A stretch of 64,000 nt of DNA. It comes from Sinohyriopsis cumingii. Taxonomy: Eukaryota; Mollusca; Bivalvia; Unionida; Unionidae. This document shows positions 14,144 to 22,385 of the stretch, piece by piece. The stretch is from contig JAPYKE020000267.1 of the NCBI GenBank assembly GCA_028554795.2, forward strand, positions 124,001-188,000. Direction: 5' to 3'. The position numbers and the translations under genes were made by a program. The notes beneath the pieces were generated by a model that was given only the letters and a program-made list of their open reading frames with translations, searched no databases and was not told where the DNA came from. Numbering within the stretch: the stretch's first letter is position 1; every line of letters begins with the position of its first letter.

Positions 14144-14352
14144 AGCAGCAGGGAAGTCGTACAGACCAGGTGGCTCAGATAAATTTAACCCTCCCACCAA
14201 ACATTTCTCCGTAGAAGCCTCAGATTTCAAAAATAAACCCTCCTACGCAAATTAATCCGCAAAATTTCCCCCCAAATTGCATTTTCGGGCATAAAAAAAA
14301 AGGCAGCTTTTTTGGGGGGGGGGGTAAAATTTGTTTGTGATTGCAAATTCCG
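14144..14352 (+). repeat. Left terminal inverted repeat
   Basis: Begins AGCAGCAGGGAAGTCG and contains an A9 run (about 14292-14300), a T6 run and a G11 run near 14320-14335. It pairs with 28885-29092. By eye the two copies differ by three substitutions and by length changes in the A and T runs over about 208 bp. Confidence 0.95.
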
Positions 14353-14361
14353 GTTGCAATT

Positions 14362-15012
14362 TTATGAGTAAATCTGATCAAGACCGATTCGATATCTACT
14401 ACGTGGATCATGAAGATTAATCGTGACAAAACCGTGTGGTGTTGCCTGAGCGTGACTGAAGAAATTTTTAAACTTATTTATATCCATATCACCATTGCAC
14501 CAAGTTTGATGAATATTCCTCAGTGTGTGAGTATCAACGCCATTGAAAACTGATAAAATGTTACAATTATCTCTAATCACCTTTGGAATTTGCGTATATC
14601 GCTGCGTCACGTAAATCACATCGGTGTTCTTGTGTCGGCCGCGCGAGAATATCCTAGCTGGGTTAGTTTGCTTATCCAGCATCACATCATCGAAAACAAC
14701 AAGATTATTAGCATCACCGTCTAAACTTTCCACTGATGGAGTTTCATTAATATCCGTTATAAATTCTATTGTGCCATCCTCAGTTTTATCGCTAAATTCC
14801 TTTAGTACTTTATAACATCGCTGATCATCAACGGATGGCGCAACCAAGTATAATTTATCCCATTTTAACCATCTCATTATCAAATTTAGCAACAATTGCG
14901 TTTTTCCAGAACCAGATGGTCCAATAATTATCATTCTAATCGAATTCGGTAGTGACGCGGTGTGTTTTACTTGCTCGCGTTTTTTTGTGGCTGAAAAATC
15001 AATTACATTCAT
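14362..15012 (-). CDS. Viral genome-packaging ATPase (FtsK/HerA, A32-like)
   Basis: 216 residues. It should power translocation of the viral DNA into the preformed capsid. Walker A GPSGSGKT is at residues 31-38 and Walker B LVVFDD at 104-109. An SRGRHKNTDVIYVTQRY segment (123-139) carries the conserved Arg and a sensor-type Gln, the order expected for the A32-like packaging ATPases of Polintons, adintoviruses and large DNA viruses. Length is normal for the family. The stop lies about 10 bp from the left terminal repeat. The gene is divergent from the zinc-ribbon gene with only 14 bp between start codons, so the two probably share an AT-rich promoter. Function is assigned from motifs, with high confidence. 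Confidence 0.9.
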   Translation of the reverse strand: MNVIDFSATKKREQVKHTASLPNSIRMIIIGPSGSGKTQLLLNLIMRWLKWDKLYLVAPSVDDQRCYKVLKEFSDKTEDGTIEFITDINETPSVESLDGDANNLVVFDDVMLDKQTNPARIFSRGRHKNTDVIYVTQRYTQIPKVIRDNCNILSVFNGVDTHTLRNIHQTWCNGDMDINKFKNFFSHAQATPHGFVTINLHDPRSRYRIGLDQIYS

Positions 15013-15026
15013 GTTATTAGAATATT
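15013..15026. promoter_or_regulatory. Very short divergent promoter gap
   Basis: Only 14 bp (AT-rich, with TTATTAGAATATT) separate the ATPase ATG (minus) from the zinc-ribbon ATG (plus). Any core promoter must overlap coding sequence or be extremely compact. Function is inferred from position. Confidence 0.4.
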
Positions 15027-15200
15027 ATGGATTCATATTGTGTTAAGTGTCGCACTCGAACTGCTACGCTAAATCCAATCGAAGTTGTCACACGCAACAA
15101 CAGAAATGCAATTAAGGGAGAATGTGAAGTTTGTAAGACAATTAAGTTTAGATTTGTAAAAAAAAAAGTAGAACCGGAGGAGACATCGCTGCCTCCTTAA
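15027..15200 (+). CDS. Small zinc-ribbon protein (DUF5679-like), N-terminal part of a zinc ribbon-PLA2 product
   Basis: 57 residues in the zero frame. Two CxxC pairs (Cys5-Val-Lys-Cys8 and Cys33-Glu-Val-Cys36) with a conserved AIKGECEVC context match the DUF5679 zinc-ribbon pattern known from DNA viruses. The frame runs through an A10 tract (15158-15167), read GTA AAA AAA AAA, and stops 33 bp later. Slipping back one base on the A run leads directly into the PLA2 frame, which has no start of its own. So this may be either a free-standing 57-residue protein or the leader of a frameshifted fusion. The role of the ribbon is unknown; nucleic-acid or protein binding is the usual expectation. Confidence 0.7.
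   Translation: MDSYCVKCRTRTATLNPIEVVTRNNRNAIKGECEVCKTIKFRFVKKKVEPEETSLPP
15156..15170 (+). promoter_or_regulatory. Candidate -1 slippery site (A10)
   Basis: The zero-frame codons GTA AAA AAA AAA GTA contain the heptamer A AAA AAA in the correct X XXY YYZ phase. A -1 shift connects the zinc ribbon to the PLA2 frame. Polymerase slippage on A10 would have the same effect. I did not establish a downstream pseudoknot or stem. A simple one-base change in the homopolymer is the competing explanation. Confidence 0.5.
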
Positions 15201-15535
15201 CAAATCTGCCTGGAGCTCCCTGGGCGAAATATCCCGGAGAAAAACATTTACCAGGATATAATTACTGCGGACCTGGTACAAGGCTAGATATAAGACTTAA
15301 CGATAATAATCAACCAAATCCTGGCGAGGATCCAGTAAACGCTATCGATAACGCATGCTACTATCACGATCTTGCATATCGCAGCGGAGATTTACAACAA
15401 AGACATCTCGCTGATATTAAATTAATTCACGCAATAGATGCTATTCCTGATAAAAATTTCAAAGAGAAATTGGCAACTTGGTTGATAAAAGGAGCAATGA
15501 AAGGTAAATTAGTACTAGGTGCTGGTAATTTATAA
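15167..15535 (+). CDS. Parvovirus-type phospholipase A2 domain, lacking its own start codon
   Basis: 122 residues of open frame. The calcium-binding loop is seen as YNYCGPGT and the catalytic helix as CYYHDLAY (His-Asp pair), preceded by a PWAKYPGEKHLPG stretch typical of PLA2 domains in parvovirus VP1 and in Polinton/adintovirus proteins. The family hydrolyses the sn-2 ester of phospholipids to breach endosomal membranes during entry. There is no in-frame ATG until close to the C terminus, and a stop (TAG at 15149-15151) closes the frame upstream, so expression requires the -1 shift on A10, splicing or a non-AUG start. The stop overlaps the integrase start (TAATG). Domain identity is confident; mode of expression is inferred. 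Confidence 0.82.
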   Translation, partial: SRTGGDIAASLTNLPGAPWAKYPGEKHLPGYNYCGPGTRLDIRLNDNNQPNPGEDPVNAIDNACYYHDLAYRSGDLQQRHLADIKLIHAIDAIPDKNFKEKLATWLIKGAMKGKLVLGAGNL

Positions 15536-16485
15536 TGGAGCAAATATATTATTCTCCGCGAGGATTTTGGCGAGGAAAATCAGCAATAGCCAAACTTGCT
15601 AAGGCAGCAAAAGTAAAGCAATCTGTCGCTGAATCGTGGCTATCGAGGCAAGCAGTTTGGCAAATTTATCTTCCTCCGCCTAAGAAAATATCATATGCGA
15701 GTTTCTCTGTCAGCGTCCCTAATGAAGTCCATCAGGCTGATCTTATGTTTCTTCCTTACGATACCGTCGACGGAGTCACATATAAATACGTGTTGACGGT
15801 TGTTGATATTGCTAGCAGATACAAGGAAGCGGAACCGTTATCGAATAAAACAGCAACAGATATTGCTAAGGCGTTTAGCGAAATTTATTCACGATCTCCA
15901 TTAACATGGCCGAAGCTTCTCCAGGTTGATCCAGGTCGAGAATTTCTTGGCGCGGTTACTTCACTGATGAAAAAGAATAATGTTAAAATCCGTCGCGGTA
16001 TTGTAGGTGTTCATCACAATCAAGCTATCGTTGAAAGATTCAATAAAACTCTTGCAGAACGATTATTCGGATATCAGTACGCGAGAGAATTTATTCAAGA
16101 TAAACGATCTCGCGATTGGGTAACAAGATTACCTCACGTGATTAATGCGCTAAATAACGAAGTAACACGAACAATATCAATGAAACCCGCAATTGCAATT
16201 ACAAAGACAAAAATACCACTAAAGCGAGATTCTACTATTCCACCTGTGCTAGGTAGTGTCACGGTTAGATATTTATACAAGGAAGGAGAAGCCGAAGGTG
16301 GCAGAAAAAGAGCAACTGATCCAAATTGGAGCGTTACAACGCATAAAATATCGGCCGTAACAAGATCATCAGGAAGACCAGCAATTTATTTTCTAGATTC
16401 ATTAGCACCACAACGCGGATTTACTAAAGAAGAATTACAAGTAATTCCAAAAGATACTCAATTACCGCCATCTTCGTTAATGTGA
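15535..16485 (+). CDS. Retroviral-type (RVE) DDE integrase
   Basis: 316 residues. It catalyses insertion of the linear viral genome into host DNA. The N-terminal segment (residues 6-50) resembles the Polinton pre-core region (YYSPRGFWRGKS...WLSRQ). The rve core carries Asp69 (HQADLMFLP), Asp132 (LLQVDPGREF) and Glu167 (IVERFNKTL), the DDE triad. The C terminus (about 240-305) looks like a small beta-barrel DNA-binding domain; no chromodomain is evident. The ATG overlaps the PLA2 stop (TAATG), and the 3' end overlaps the tail of the polymerase-helicase gene on the other strand by 28 bp. All catalytic residues are present, so activity is plausible. Confidence 0.93.
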   Translation: MEQIYYSPRGFWRGKSAIAKLAKAAKVKQSVAESWLSRQAVWQIYLPPPKKISYASFSVSVPNEVHQADLMFLPYDTVDGVTYKYVLTVVDIASRYKEAEPLSNKTATDIAKAFSEIYSRSPLTWPKLLQVDPGREFLGAVTSLMKKNNVKIRRGIVGVHHNQAIVERFNKTLAERLFGYQYAREFIQDKRSRDWVTRLPHVINALNNEVTRTISMKPAIAITKTKIPLKRDSTIPPVLGSVTVRYLYKEGEAEGGRKRATDPNWSVTTHKISAVTRSSGRPAIYFLDSLAPQRGFTKEELQVIPKDTQLPPSSLM

Positions 16486-19427
16486 AATTTAATTCTACCT
16501 AACTGAGATAATTTTCTTACTCGAGACACGGCCAGATAAACTAAATTTGACCAGGAAATTCTATCATCGACAATCCAGACTTGACCATCTACTGTTAATC
16601 CTTGTGATGAATGTATCGTTGCTGCGTATCCGAGTTTCCATGGCGATCTTTCTGCGTTTATTGCATCATTGACAAGATTAATATCAACGAAAATAATATC
16701 ATTCAAAACTAATATTTTTTCTTCTCCACATGGCAAAATAACATTGATATTTTGTTTCCTAGTATCAGTTGGCCTATAACACAACGGCACCTGCAACGTT
16801 GGAAATTTCTCACAGTGAAGCTTAAATAGTATTTCTTGAATATTATCACGAATAATTTTTCTGCTAGCAACGATCAAATGATCTGGACGCCACAAATTTA
16901 GAAAATTATCCATCGAAGTTTCGTCGATTATTTTTCTCATCACATCACATTGAAACTTATTAGGTTGCAATCGAATCATTTTTTTAAACTCGGTCAGTAA
17001 AATATCATTAGATCTATAATCAGCATCAATCTCTTCATAATAATCCACAAAATTTCTAAGCCACCTGTGAGGAGATTCACCATCAATAGGATCAGGTTGG
17101 CCGTGATCTCCGCACATTATTACAGCGGTATTTTTTTCTTCTAGCCAACCCAGGAATAATTTTAACACAACTAAATTTACCGTGCAAATTTCATCAAATA
17201 TTATAATCTTGTTGATATATTTATTTCCCATTCGAGCCGGATCCCACAATCCACCGCTGTACTTGAAATAACTATGATAAGTACAAGAATTAACACCACG
17301 CTGCTTTATTTCTCTTGCTAATCTGTGAGTTGGAGTCAACACGATCATATCAGAGTTTGAAAATAAGTTTATCGCTCGTGTTGTTTTACCGCTACCGCCA
17401 GGACCATTTAGGTAAACGAATTTGTTTCGTGAAATTGGATCGAACACTGATACTGCTGTTGATACTTCATCGCATTTATCTTTATGAAATTTATCGCAAT
17501 CTTCCACATCCGCGTCCTCACAATAATCTAGAATATCCTCGTTTTTTATTCTCCAGGTTCCCCAAGAACCATCGGTGATTAAATTTTCCAATCTACATTG
17601 AAATTTCTTATTGATATAAAATGAATCCGTTGCAACCCTTACCGCGATATCAGAAAATTTATTTATCATCGACAGCAAATTAATACTCACATAAGCGAGC
17701 ATTGATGATCTTAAATGAGTATACTGTGCTGATTCTCCATCAAGATAAGTGATCACTGTACCTAACTTCGTTCCATCAATAATAATATTTTCTCTGTTGC
17801 AAAATATTCCACGCGATACTGTATCGGCAATAATAAAATCCATCTCAGCATCATTGATAAATAACCTAGCGTGGCGATGTTTATGATCAACTGATCCTCC
17901 TTGAGTAAATTTACCAATTATTTTTCTTCCAATATCTTTCGCGTTCTCACAATCTGTCGGCAACCACACCTCGGTCTGCTTTCTATACGATATAATTGCT
18001 TCACTTACCGTCAATGATATTAACATCGACGAATCCAACATATATCTCAACAATACCGTAGGGACCCATCTTCGCTGAGATAAATGCCGACCAAACCAAA
18101 TATAACAAATTTTATGCAAATTTTCAGCAAGTTCGAATGAAGTAACATGAGCGAATCCGGTCATGACAAAATCAGGTAACGGTCCGTTAATTGCAACTCT
18201 CGTCATCTCGTTGGTAGGATGGCCAAATTTAGCAAAGTAATCTGCACAATCGCCATACCCAAGGAAACTTCCAGGATAGCATGCGCTCATATCAACGGAA
18301 ATCATATCTTCGAAATAGTATTTGGTATTCCATAATCCTCCATGGCCGTATTCGATACAACTAAGTTGAATATCATTGAGAAATTCATTTCTTGTAGGTT
18401 TCCACGAATTTCTTTCTCTGGCAGCATGAGCAGCAACAGACGGAACAGTAAAGCAATTTGTCAGTAATCGATCTGGATTTGACGAATACTTCTCCGCGAT
18501 ATTTTTCATCGATTCATGTAATATTTCATCTCGGTAAATATCTCCGCGTGGTAAGATAAATTGATCGTATCTTTCTTCGCTAGAAAATAACCAAATCGAT
18601 ATTGGATCGGACTTGGCTAATAGTTTGATATATCTAAACATTGCATCGGAACTATCTTTGGATTCCACGGGATAAAACTTAACAACACGATCTCGCGGAA
18701 ATATCATTACCGACTGACTCCACGCATGTGAATTATGATCAACAATTTCGATTGGTGTTCCTCGAGAATTATACGGCGATGAATATAATATTTCACCCGA
18801 TAGTGTTTTAACCGTAATAGGAAATTTAAGTTTCTTACTTAACGCAGCAACATCATCGATTGATGCGCCATCAGTAACTGTCTTTGCCCATGAATTAATT
18901 TTATCCAATCTCAATTGAGTCAGACCAGATCCTCGTCGTGCGTTTTTCATGTGCTCGATAACTCGCTCAGCTACACAATTTATCATCGGAGATTCCCTCA
19001 TCGCAGGTAGATTTTTCACATCAGGATTATTATTCAGCCGATAAATTCCATAAACAACAGCACTAGAAGGATACGCCCTAGCATAATAAGGACCATCAAT
19101 CCCCAGCAGCAATCCTGGTTTCGAATTTTTATCAAGAACAACATTTTTCTTACCACCGCGTACCGGATCTCGTTTATCACGAATAATCCAAATGTCATCG
19201 GGCATTTGTGCAATAAATTTTATTCCGAAAATAAATCTCTCTTCTTTGTGTGAGTTTTTTATATGTTCGATTATCTTCTTCGCTCGCTCCAGATTCATCG
19301 TAGCATCAACAAAGTTAGTTTTCCATGTCGACCAAACATGAATCGCTCCATCATCAAAAAATTCCTTCTTCGCACTATCAACTTCAGGAATGATATATTC
19401 TGCCTCATCAAGATCAAATAAATCCAT
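16458..19427 (-). CDS. Family-B DNA polymerase-like protein fused to an SF1 helicase
   Basis: 989 residues, presumed replication protein of the element. Residues 1-370 are a poorly recognisable N-terminal part with a conserved-looking Asn150-Cys151 and HNSHA (231-235). Residues 375-605 carry PolB-like palm motifs: motif A SVDMSACYP with Asp379, a motif-B-like GKFTQGG around Lys506, and motif C ATDS with Asp601. The first Asp of the usual YxDTDS is missing but the second is kept. Residues 665-989 are an SF1 helicase: Walker A GPGGSGKT (675-682), Walker B IIIFDE (741-746), motif III GDHGQ (773-777), and late motifs YAATIHSSQGLT (934-945) and LAVSRVR (965-971). No DxE exonuclease or terminal-protein region of canonical Polinton PolB is evident. 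Domain calls are by motif; the fusion is read directly from one uninterrupted frame. Confidence 0.8.
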   Translation of the reverse strand: MDLFDLDEAEYIIPEVDSAKKEFFDDGAIHVWSTWKTNFVDATMNLERAKKIIEHIKNSHKEERFIFGIKFIAQMPDDIWIIRDKRDPVRGGKKNVVLDKNSKPGLLLGIDGPYYARAYPSSAVVYGIYRLNNNPDVKNLPAMRESPMINCVAERVIEHMKNARRGSGLTQLRLDKINSWAKTVTDGASIDDVAALSKKLKFPITVKTLSGEILYSSPYNSRGTPIEIVDHNSHAWSQSVMIFPRDRVVKFYPVESKDSSDAMFRYIKLLAKSDPISIWLFSSEERYDQFILPRGDIYRDEILHESMKNIAEKYSSNPDRLLTNCFTVPSVAAHAARERNSWKPTRNEFLNDIQLSCIEYGHGGLWNTKYYFEDMISVDMSACYPGSFLGYGDCADYFAKFGHPTNEMTRVAINGPLPDFVMTGFAHVTSFELAENLHKICYIWFGRHLSQRRWVPTVLLRYMLDSSMLISLTVSEAIISYRKQTEVWLPTDCENAKDIGRKIIGKFTQGGSVDHKHRHARLFINDAEMDFIIADTVSRGIFCNRENIIIDGTKLGTVITYLDGESAQYTHLRSSMLAYVSINLLSMINKFSDIAVRVATDSFYINKKFQCRLENLITDGSWGTWRIKNEDILDYCEDADVEDCDKFHKDKCDEVSTAVSVFDPISRNKFVYLNGPGGSGKTTRAINLFSNSDMIVLTPTHRLAREIKQRGVNSCTYHSYFKYSGGLWDPARMGNKYINKIIIFDEICTVNLVVLKLFLGWLEEKNTAVIMCGDHGQPDPIDGESPHRWLRNFVDYYEEIDADYRSNDILLTEFKKMIRLQPNKFQCDVMRKIIDETSMDNFLNLWRPDHLIVASRKIIRDNIQEILFKLHCEKFPTLQVPLCYRPTDTRKQNINVILPCGEEKILVLNDIIFVDINLVNDAINAERSPWKLGYAATIHSSQGLTVDGQVWIVDDRISWSNLVYLAVSRVRKLSQLGRIKFHINEDGGN

Positions 19428-19460
19428 TATTATATTTTAGACAAATATCTAAATTATAAT
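19428..19460. promoter_or_regulatory. Divergent AT-rich promoter between polymerase-helicase and Cys-rich gene
   Basis: 33 bp, almost wholly A/T, separate the two start codons. It holds TTATATTTTA and TAAATTATAAT, the latter directly abutting the plus-strand ATG. It probably drives both early genes; this is inferred from position and composition. Confidence 0.45.
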
Positions 19461-19808
19461 ATGCAATGCAAATGGATAATAGTCGGATCAACAAAATCAT
19501 GTGACAAATCCTGCAGAGGTGAATATTGTGGCGCTCACATATACGAAATTCGACGAGGCAACAAAGGACCACAACGATGTTTAGTTTGCCAAGTTGGTAT
19601 TCGAGGAAAGACAAGATTATGTTTCTCTTGTGGAGGAAAAAAATATCGAGAATTACGAAGATACTATGAAAAAAGATCCTCGTCAGTGATAAAATGTGAA
19701 GAAGATTATATTAATCGTTTCAAAGCAAATTATGATTTAAACAAAGAGAATATCATATATGGAAATGAAATCAACGATTCCTGCAATGAAAATCTCACAC
19801 GAGTATAG
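19461..19808 (+). CDS. Small Cys-rich putative zinc-binding protein
   Basis: 115 residues. Two metal-binding clusters are visible: Cys3, Cys14, Cys18, Cys23 and His26 at the N terminus, then Cys40-x2-Cys43 and Cys54-x2-Cys57. The C-terminal half is basic then acidic, without Cys apart from two isolated ones. Position beside the replication protein suggests an accessory role in replication or transcription, but I cannot name the family. Its last 50 bp overlap the HNH gene in another frame, implying co-transcription. Confidence 0.7.
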   Translation: MQCKWIIVGSTKSCDKSCRGEYCGAHIYEIRRGNKGPQRCLVCQVGIRGKTRLCFSCGGKKYRELRRYYEKRSSSVIKCEEDYINRFKANYDLNKENIIYGNEINDSCNENLTRV

Positions 19809-20316
19809 ATCGCATCCAACCATCGAGGGATACGAGGCATCTACCGATGGTACCGTTAGACATATCAGAACAAAGAAACGTGTTGGTCGTATTTGTAATA
19901 CAGGATATTTCAAATTTACCGCCTACAAAACAAATTATTACAATCACAGATTTGTGTTCGAATGTCACAAAGGACATATCAGGAAAGGACTTGTCATTGA
20001 TCATATCGACGGAGATAAACTTAACAACAAACTTTCTAATCTTCGAGTAGTAACTCCGAGTGAAAATTCAAGGGTTGGCAATACTGGTGGTATATGGCTA
20101 CCAGCTAAGGCCGTCAAATCGATAAATTTAGAAACAGGTGAGGAACTTGCATTCGAATCGATGACTGCAGCAGCAAAACATTTCAGTATTAATTCAGCAT
20201 CGGTGTATCGTGCGGCAGAAAAAATAACTAGCGCAGCATTTTCTTATCGATTTGGCGAGTGGATCGAGTTTTCCTACACTCGAATAATATTTGATTCGGA
20301 AATCGACGAAGAATAA
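19759..20316 (+). CDS. Free-standing NUMOD4-HNH-NUMOD1 endonuclease
   Basis: 185 residues (start ATG at 19759; a second Met at residue 10 is possible). A NUMOD4-like segment lies at about residues 19-40 (HPTIEGYEASTDGTVRHI). The HNH core is at about 60-105 with His63, His70 and VIDHIDGDKLNN followed by LSNLRVVTPSEN. A NUMOD1-like DNA-binding helix-turn-helix lies at about 118-168 (FESMTAAAKHFSI...SVYRAAEK). This is the architecture of phage and large-virus homing endonucleases of the I-HmuI/HNH type. It overlaps the preceding gene by 50 bp and interrupts no gene, so it could be a selfish free-standing nuclease, a genome-processing enzyme or an exclusion factor against related viruses. Catalytic residues appear intact. 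Confidence 0.85.
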   Translation: MEMKSTIPAMKISHEYRSHPTIEGYEASTDGTVRHIRTKKRVGRICNTGYFKFTAYKTNYYNHRFVFECHKGHIRKGLVIDHIDGDKLNNKLSNLRVVTPSENSRVGNTGGIWLPAKAVKSINLETGEELAFESMTAAAKHFSINSASVYRAAEKITSAAFSYRFGEWIEFSYTRIIFDSEIDEE

Positions 20317-20339
20317 TTGAATATTACAAAATTAATATA

Positions 20340-20714
20340 ATGAATGAGGAAACAATAAACGATATCATTGTAGCCATCGACGATCTGAAGAAAAAGGTAG
20401 ATCTTCCATCGGAGTTAGACACAAATAAAATTCGATCGGAATTCGAAACTATTATTCTAGGGAAACTTGAATACAAATATACGCTGCCGTCCGAATATAA
20501 ATTAATAAAGAAAATCCAAATCGCGATATATCAATCACTTGCGACAGTCAGCGATGATCGCATCGAGGATTTTGTTAAATTATCGATGTTGGTAGAAAAC
20601 GCAAGATTAATTTTATCTGACGCATATGAATCACGAAAAATTACAAGTTCGCGCATCAGGCAGTTGAAAAAACTTGTTGATGAAAGTAAAATTAGGGAAT
20701 CATCAAATTCCTGA
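20340..20714 (+). CDS. Hypothetical protein, mostly helical, 124 residues
   Basis: No family recognised. The protein is highly charged with predicted alpha-helices, no Cys, no signal peptide and no membrane segment. The ATG follows AATTAATATA. The frame ends 24 bp before a tandem of poly(A)-type signals. It is the last of a plus-strand block (Cys-rich protein, HNH, this gene) and shares a likely promoter with them. It may be a regulator or assembly factor, but nothing in the sequence decides this. Confidence 0.6.
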   Translation: MNEETINDIIVAIDDLKKKVDLPSELDTNKIRSEFETIILGKLEYKYTLPSEYKLIKKIQIAIYQSLATVSDDRIEDFVKLSMLVENARLILSDAYESRKITSSRIRQLKKLVDESKIRESSNS

Positions 20715-20727
20715 ATAATTTCTGCAA

Positions 20728-20776
20728 AATAAAAAAAAAAGATTAATTTTAAAAATTCCCCTGGTTTTTATTTATT
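20728..20776. terminator. Back-to-back polyadenylation signals for convergent transcription units
   Basis: AATAAA on the plus strand at 20728-20733, and two overlapping AATAAA on the minus strand at 20767-20772 and 20771-20776. They sit between the plus-strand early block and the minus-strand virion block. Confidence 0.6.
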
Positions 20777-20834
20777 TTTTTCGCCCATTTTTTCCCGGAT
20801 ACAGATTTAACAAATTCACTTGCGATTTGAAAAT

Positions 20835-22385
20835 TTATGATTTCACCAAAAGATTGATACTCACAGTTTCTCCTCGTATATCAAGTAAATTTCCTTTCTG
20901 ATCCGTTAGTTTGAAATTTATTCTTGTCAATAATCGATTATGACATCGCAGGTAAAACGGATTCATTGGCTCCTTGATTATCAAATAACCAGGAGATGCG
21001 CTAGGTGAAAATGAATACAATATAAAACCCTGATGAGCTTGATTTGATTCTGACGCATCAACATTGTAACTACCCTCGACAACATCCGCGTGAAGATAAA
21101 TCGCGATAACTTCCGTTATATTAACGATACCCGGCGATATGTGCCGTCCACCTTTGTCAGGATCGTTATTGTGTTTAAGAATCAATTCTGAATGTACTTT
21201 TTTGGTCCATGAGGCATGTAATTTCGGAAATAAATCATCGATGGTATCAGTGACGGATTTTCTCATCGCATCAAAATCAGAATTAGGAAATTTGAAATTT
21301 GGCAGTGTTTCCTCGGTTAATTCAAATACTCTCATGAATTTTTGTTTCTCACCCGAGTTCTTGATCAACTCGAATTTGCTAATAGGAAGAACATATTCGG
21401 CAATTGATATATCGTCGACTATCGCCTGAATAAACATATCATGATAATATTCAATATCATTCGCGAGTTGATTTAAAATTTTCACGTGCTTTATAATTTC
21501 GCTACATGAACCAGATTTATTTAGGATGCATTCATGAAATGATCCTCGCAATAAATTTAATTGTAATTCGTGTTCTTGAATAAACTCGTCTAGTGTTCTT
21601 CTTACCAAGATACCGTCTATGGGGGCTATTATCCTGTTAATGTGGGTAGCGTCGAAGATTTTCACATCTGGGGGGATTTTAGGAAGAGGCAGCCACGAGA
21701 GAATTCTTTCGTTAATAAAAGTGAAAGCGAATATTACTAGGTTAATTTTGTGGTTATTCATGAGATTGATGGCGCTGTGGATCAGAGGTTTGTGTTTGAT
21801 ATCTCCATACCATCCTTCGTCGGTTGTAAAATCTTCCTTTTTTGGTTCCGGTATTTCTGGAAGGGTTTCATCATACCAACCTGGAATAATAACATCCGAT
21901 TTCTTTGGTTTTATCAGAGGTGCGACCTCGGGCCAACCTAATATGTTTCTAATCGATGATTGGTAAATATCTACCACGTACGGTGATTTCACTTCTATCA
22001 TTGACGATAGTGTTGGATCATGTGCAGATATTTTTATTCCCGGAGTAGCATCGCCGGTTAAATTTGATATTCTAGTGGTAAACTCATTATTCAGCTGATC
22101 AATTTCGTAACTACCGGTTGGTATACCAACGACGATCCAATCGGGTGTTCCATCGGGTTTATTCTTATTTGCAAAAACAAGTGAATTATTTGGCATCAAA
22201 TTACCAAATGATTTCGATCTAACATTAGGCCAGCTGTTGTAGACACGCAACTGTGTTAATGCAATCTCGTTAACGTTAATTGGTGTTGAGAAATTAATAC
22301 TAAACTCGGGTTTCGTTGAACTTAGCGATATTAACGTTGTTGTCGGCGGTGTTGTGTTTGTCACGATCTGGGCTAACTCGGACAT
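20835..22385 (-). CDS. Virion protein, penton/minor-capsid-like candidate
   Basis: 516 residues. The N-terminal 150 residues are beta-rich and contain YNSWPN and a GSYEIDQLNNEF segment. The last 90 residues (VVEGSYN, SPGYLIIKEP, TDQKGNLLDIRGE, then a short beta strand) look like the conserved C terminus of a recurrent Polinton/adintovirus structural protein. The middle (about 180-400) is an alpha-helical insertion rich in charged residues. It lies at the 3' end of the minus-strand virion block and overlaps the upstream membrane-protein gene by 86 bp. I infer a capsid-vertex or surface role; the exact equivalence to penton is unproven. Confidence 0.6.
   Translation of the reverse strand: MSELAQIVTNTTPPTTTLISLSSTKPEFSINFSTPINVNEIALTQLRVYNSWPNVRSKSFGNLMPNNSLVFANKNKPDGTPDWIVVGIPTGSYEIDQLNNEFTTRISNLTGDATPGIKISAHDPTLSSMIEVKSPYVVDIYQSSIRNILGWPEVAPLIKPKKSDVIIPGWYDETLPEIPEPKKEDFTTDEGWYGDIKHKPLIHSAINLMNNHKINLVIFAFTFINERILSWLPLPKIPPDVKIFDATHINRIIAPIDGILVRRTLDEFIQEHELQLNLLRGSFHECILNKSGSCSEIIKHVKILNQLANDIEYYHDMFIQAIVDDISIAEYVLPISKFELIKNSGEKQKFMRVFELTEETLPNFKFPNSDFDAMRKSVTDTIDDLFPKLHASWTKKVHSELILKHNNDPDKGGRHISPGIVNITEVIAIYLHADVVEGSYNVDASESNQAHQGFILYSFSPSASPGYLIIKEPMNPFYLRCHNRLLTRINFKLTDQKGNLLDIRGETVSINLLVKS

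Noticed and set aside
15069..15281. Minus-strand 70-residue frame over the zinc ribbon-PLA2 region
   Set aside because: Antisense to well-supported domains; no motif.
17315..17578. Plus-strand frame opposite the helicase
   Set aside because: Lies antisense inside the intact polymerase-helicase gene and has no motif.
21139..21966. Plus-strand frames opposite the penton-like gene
   Set aside because: Shadows of the minus-strand virion gene, with no recognisable domain.
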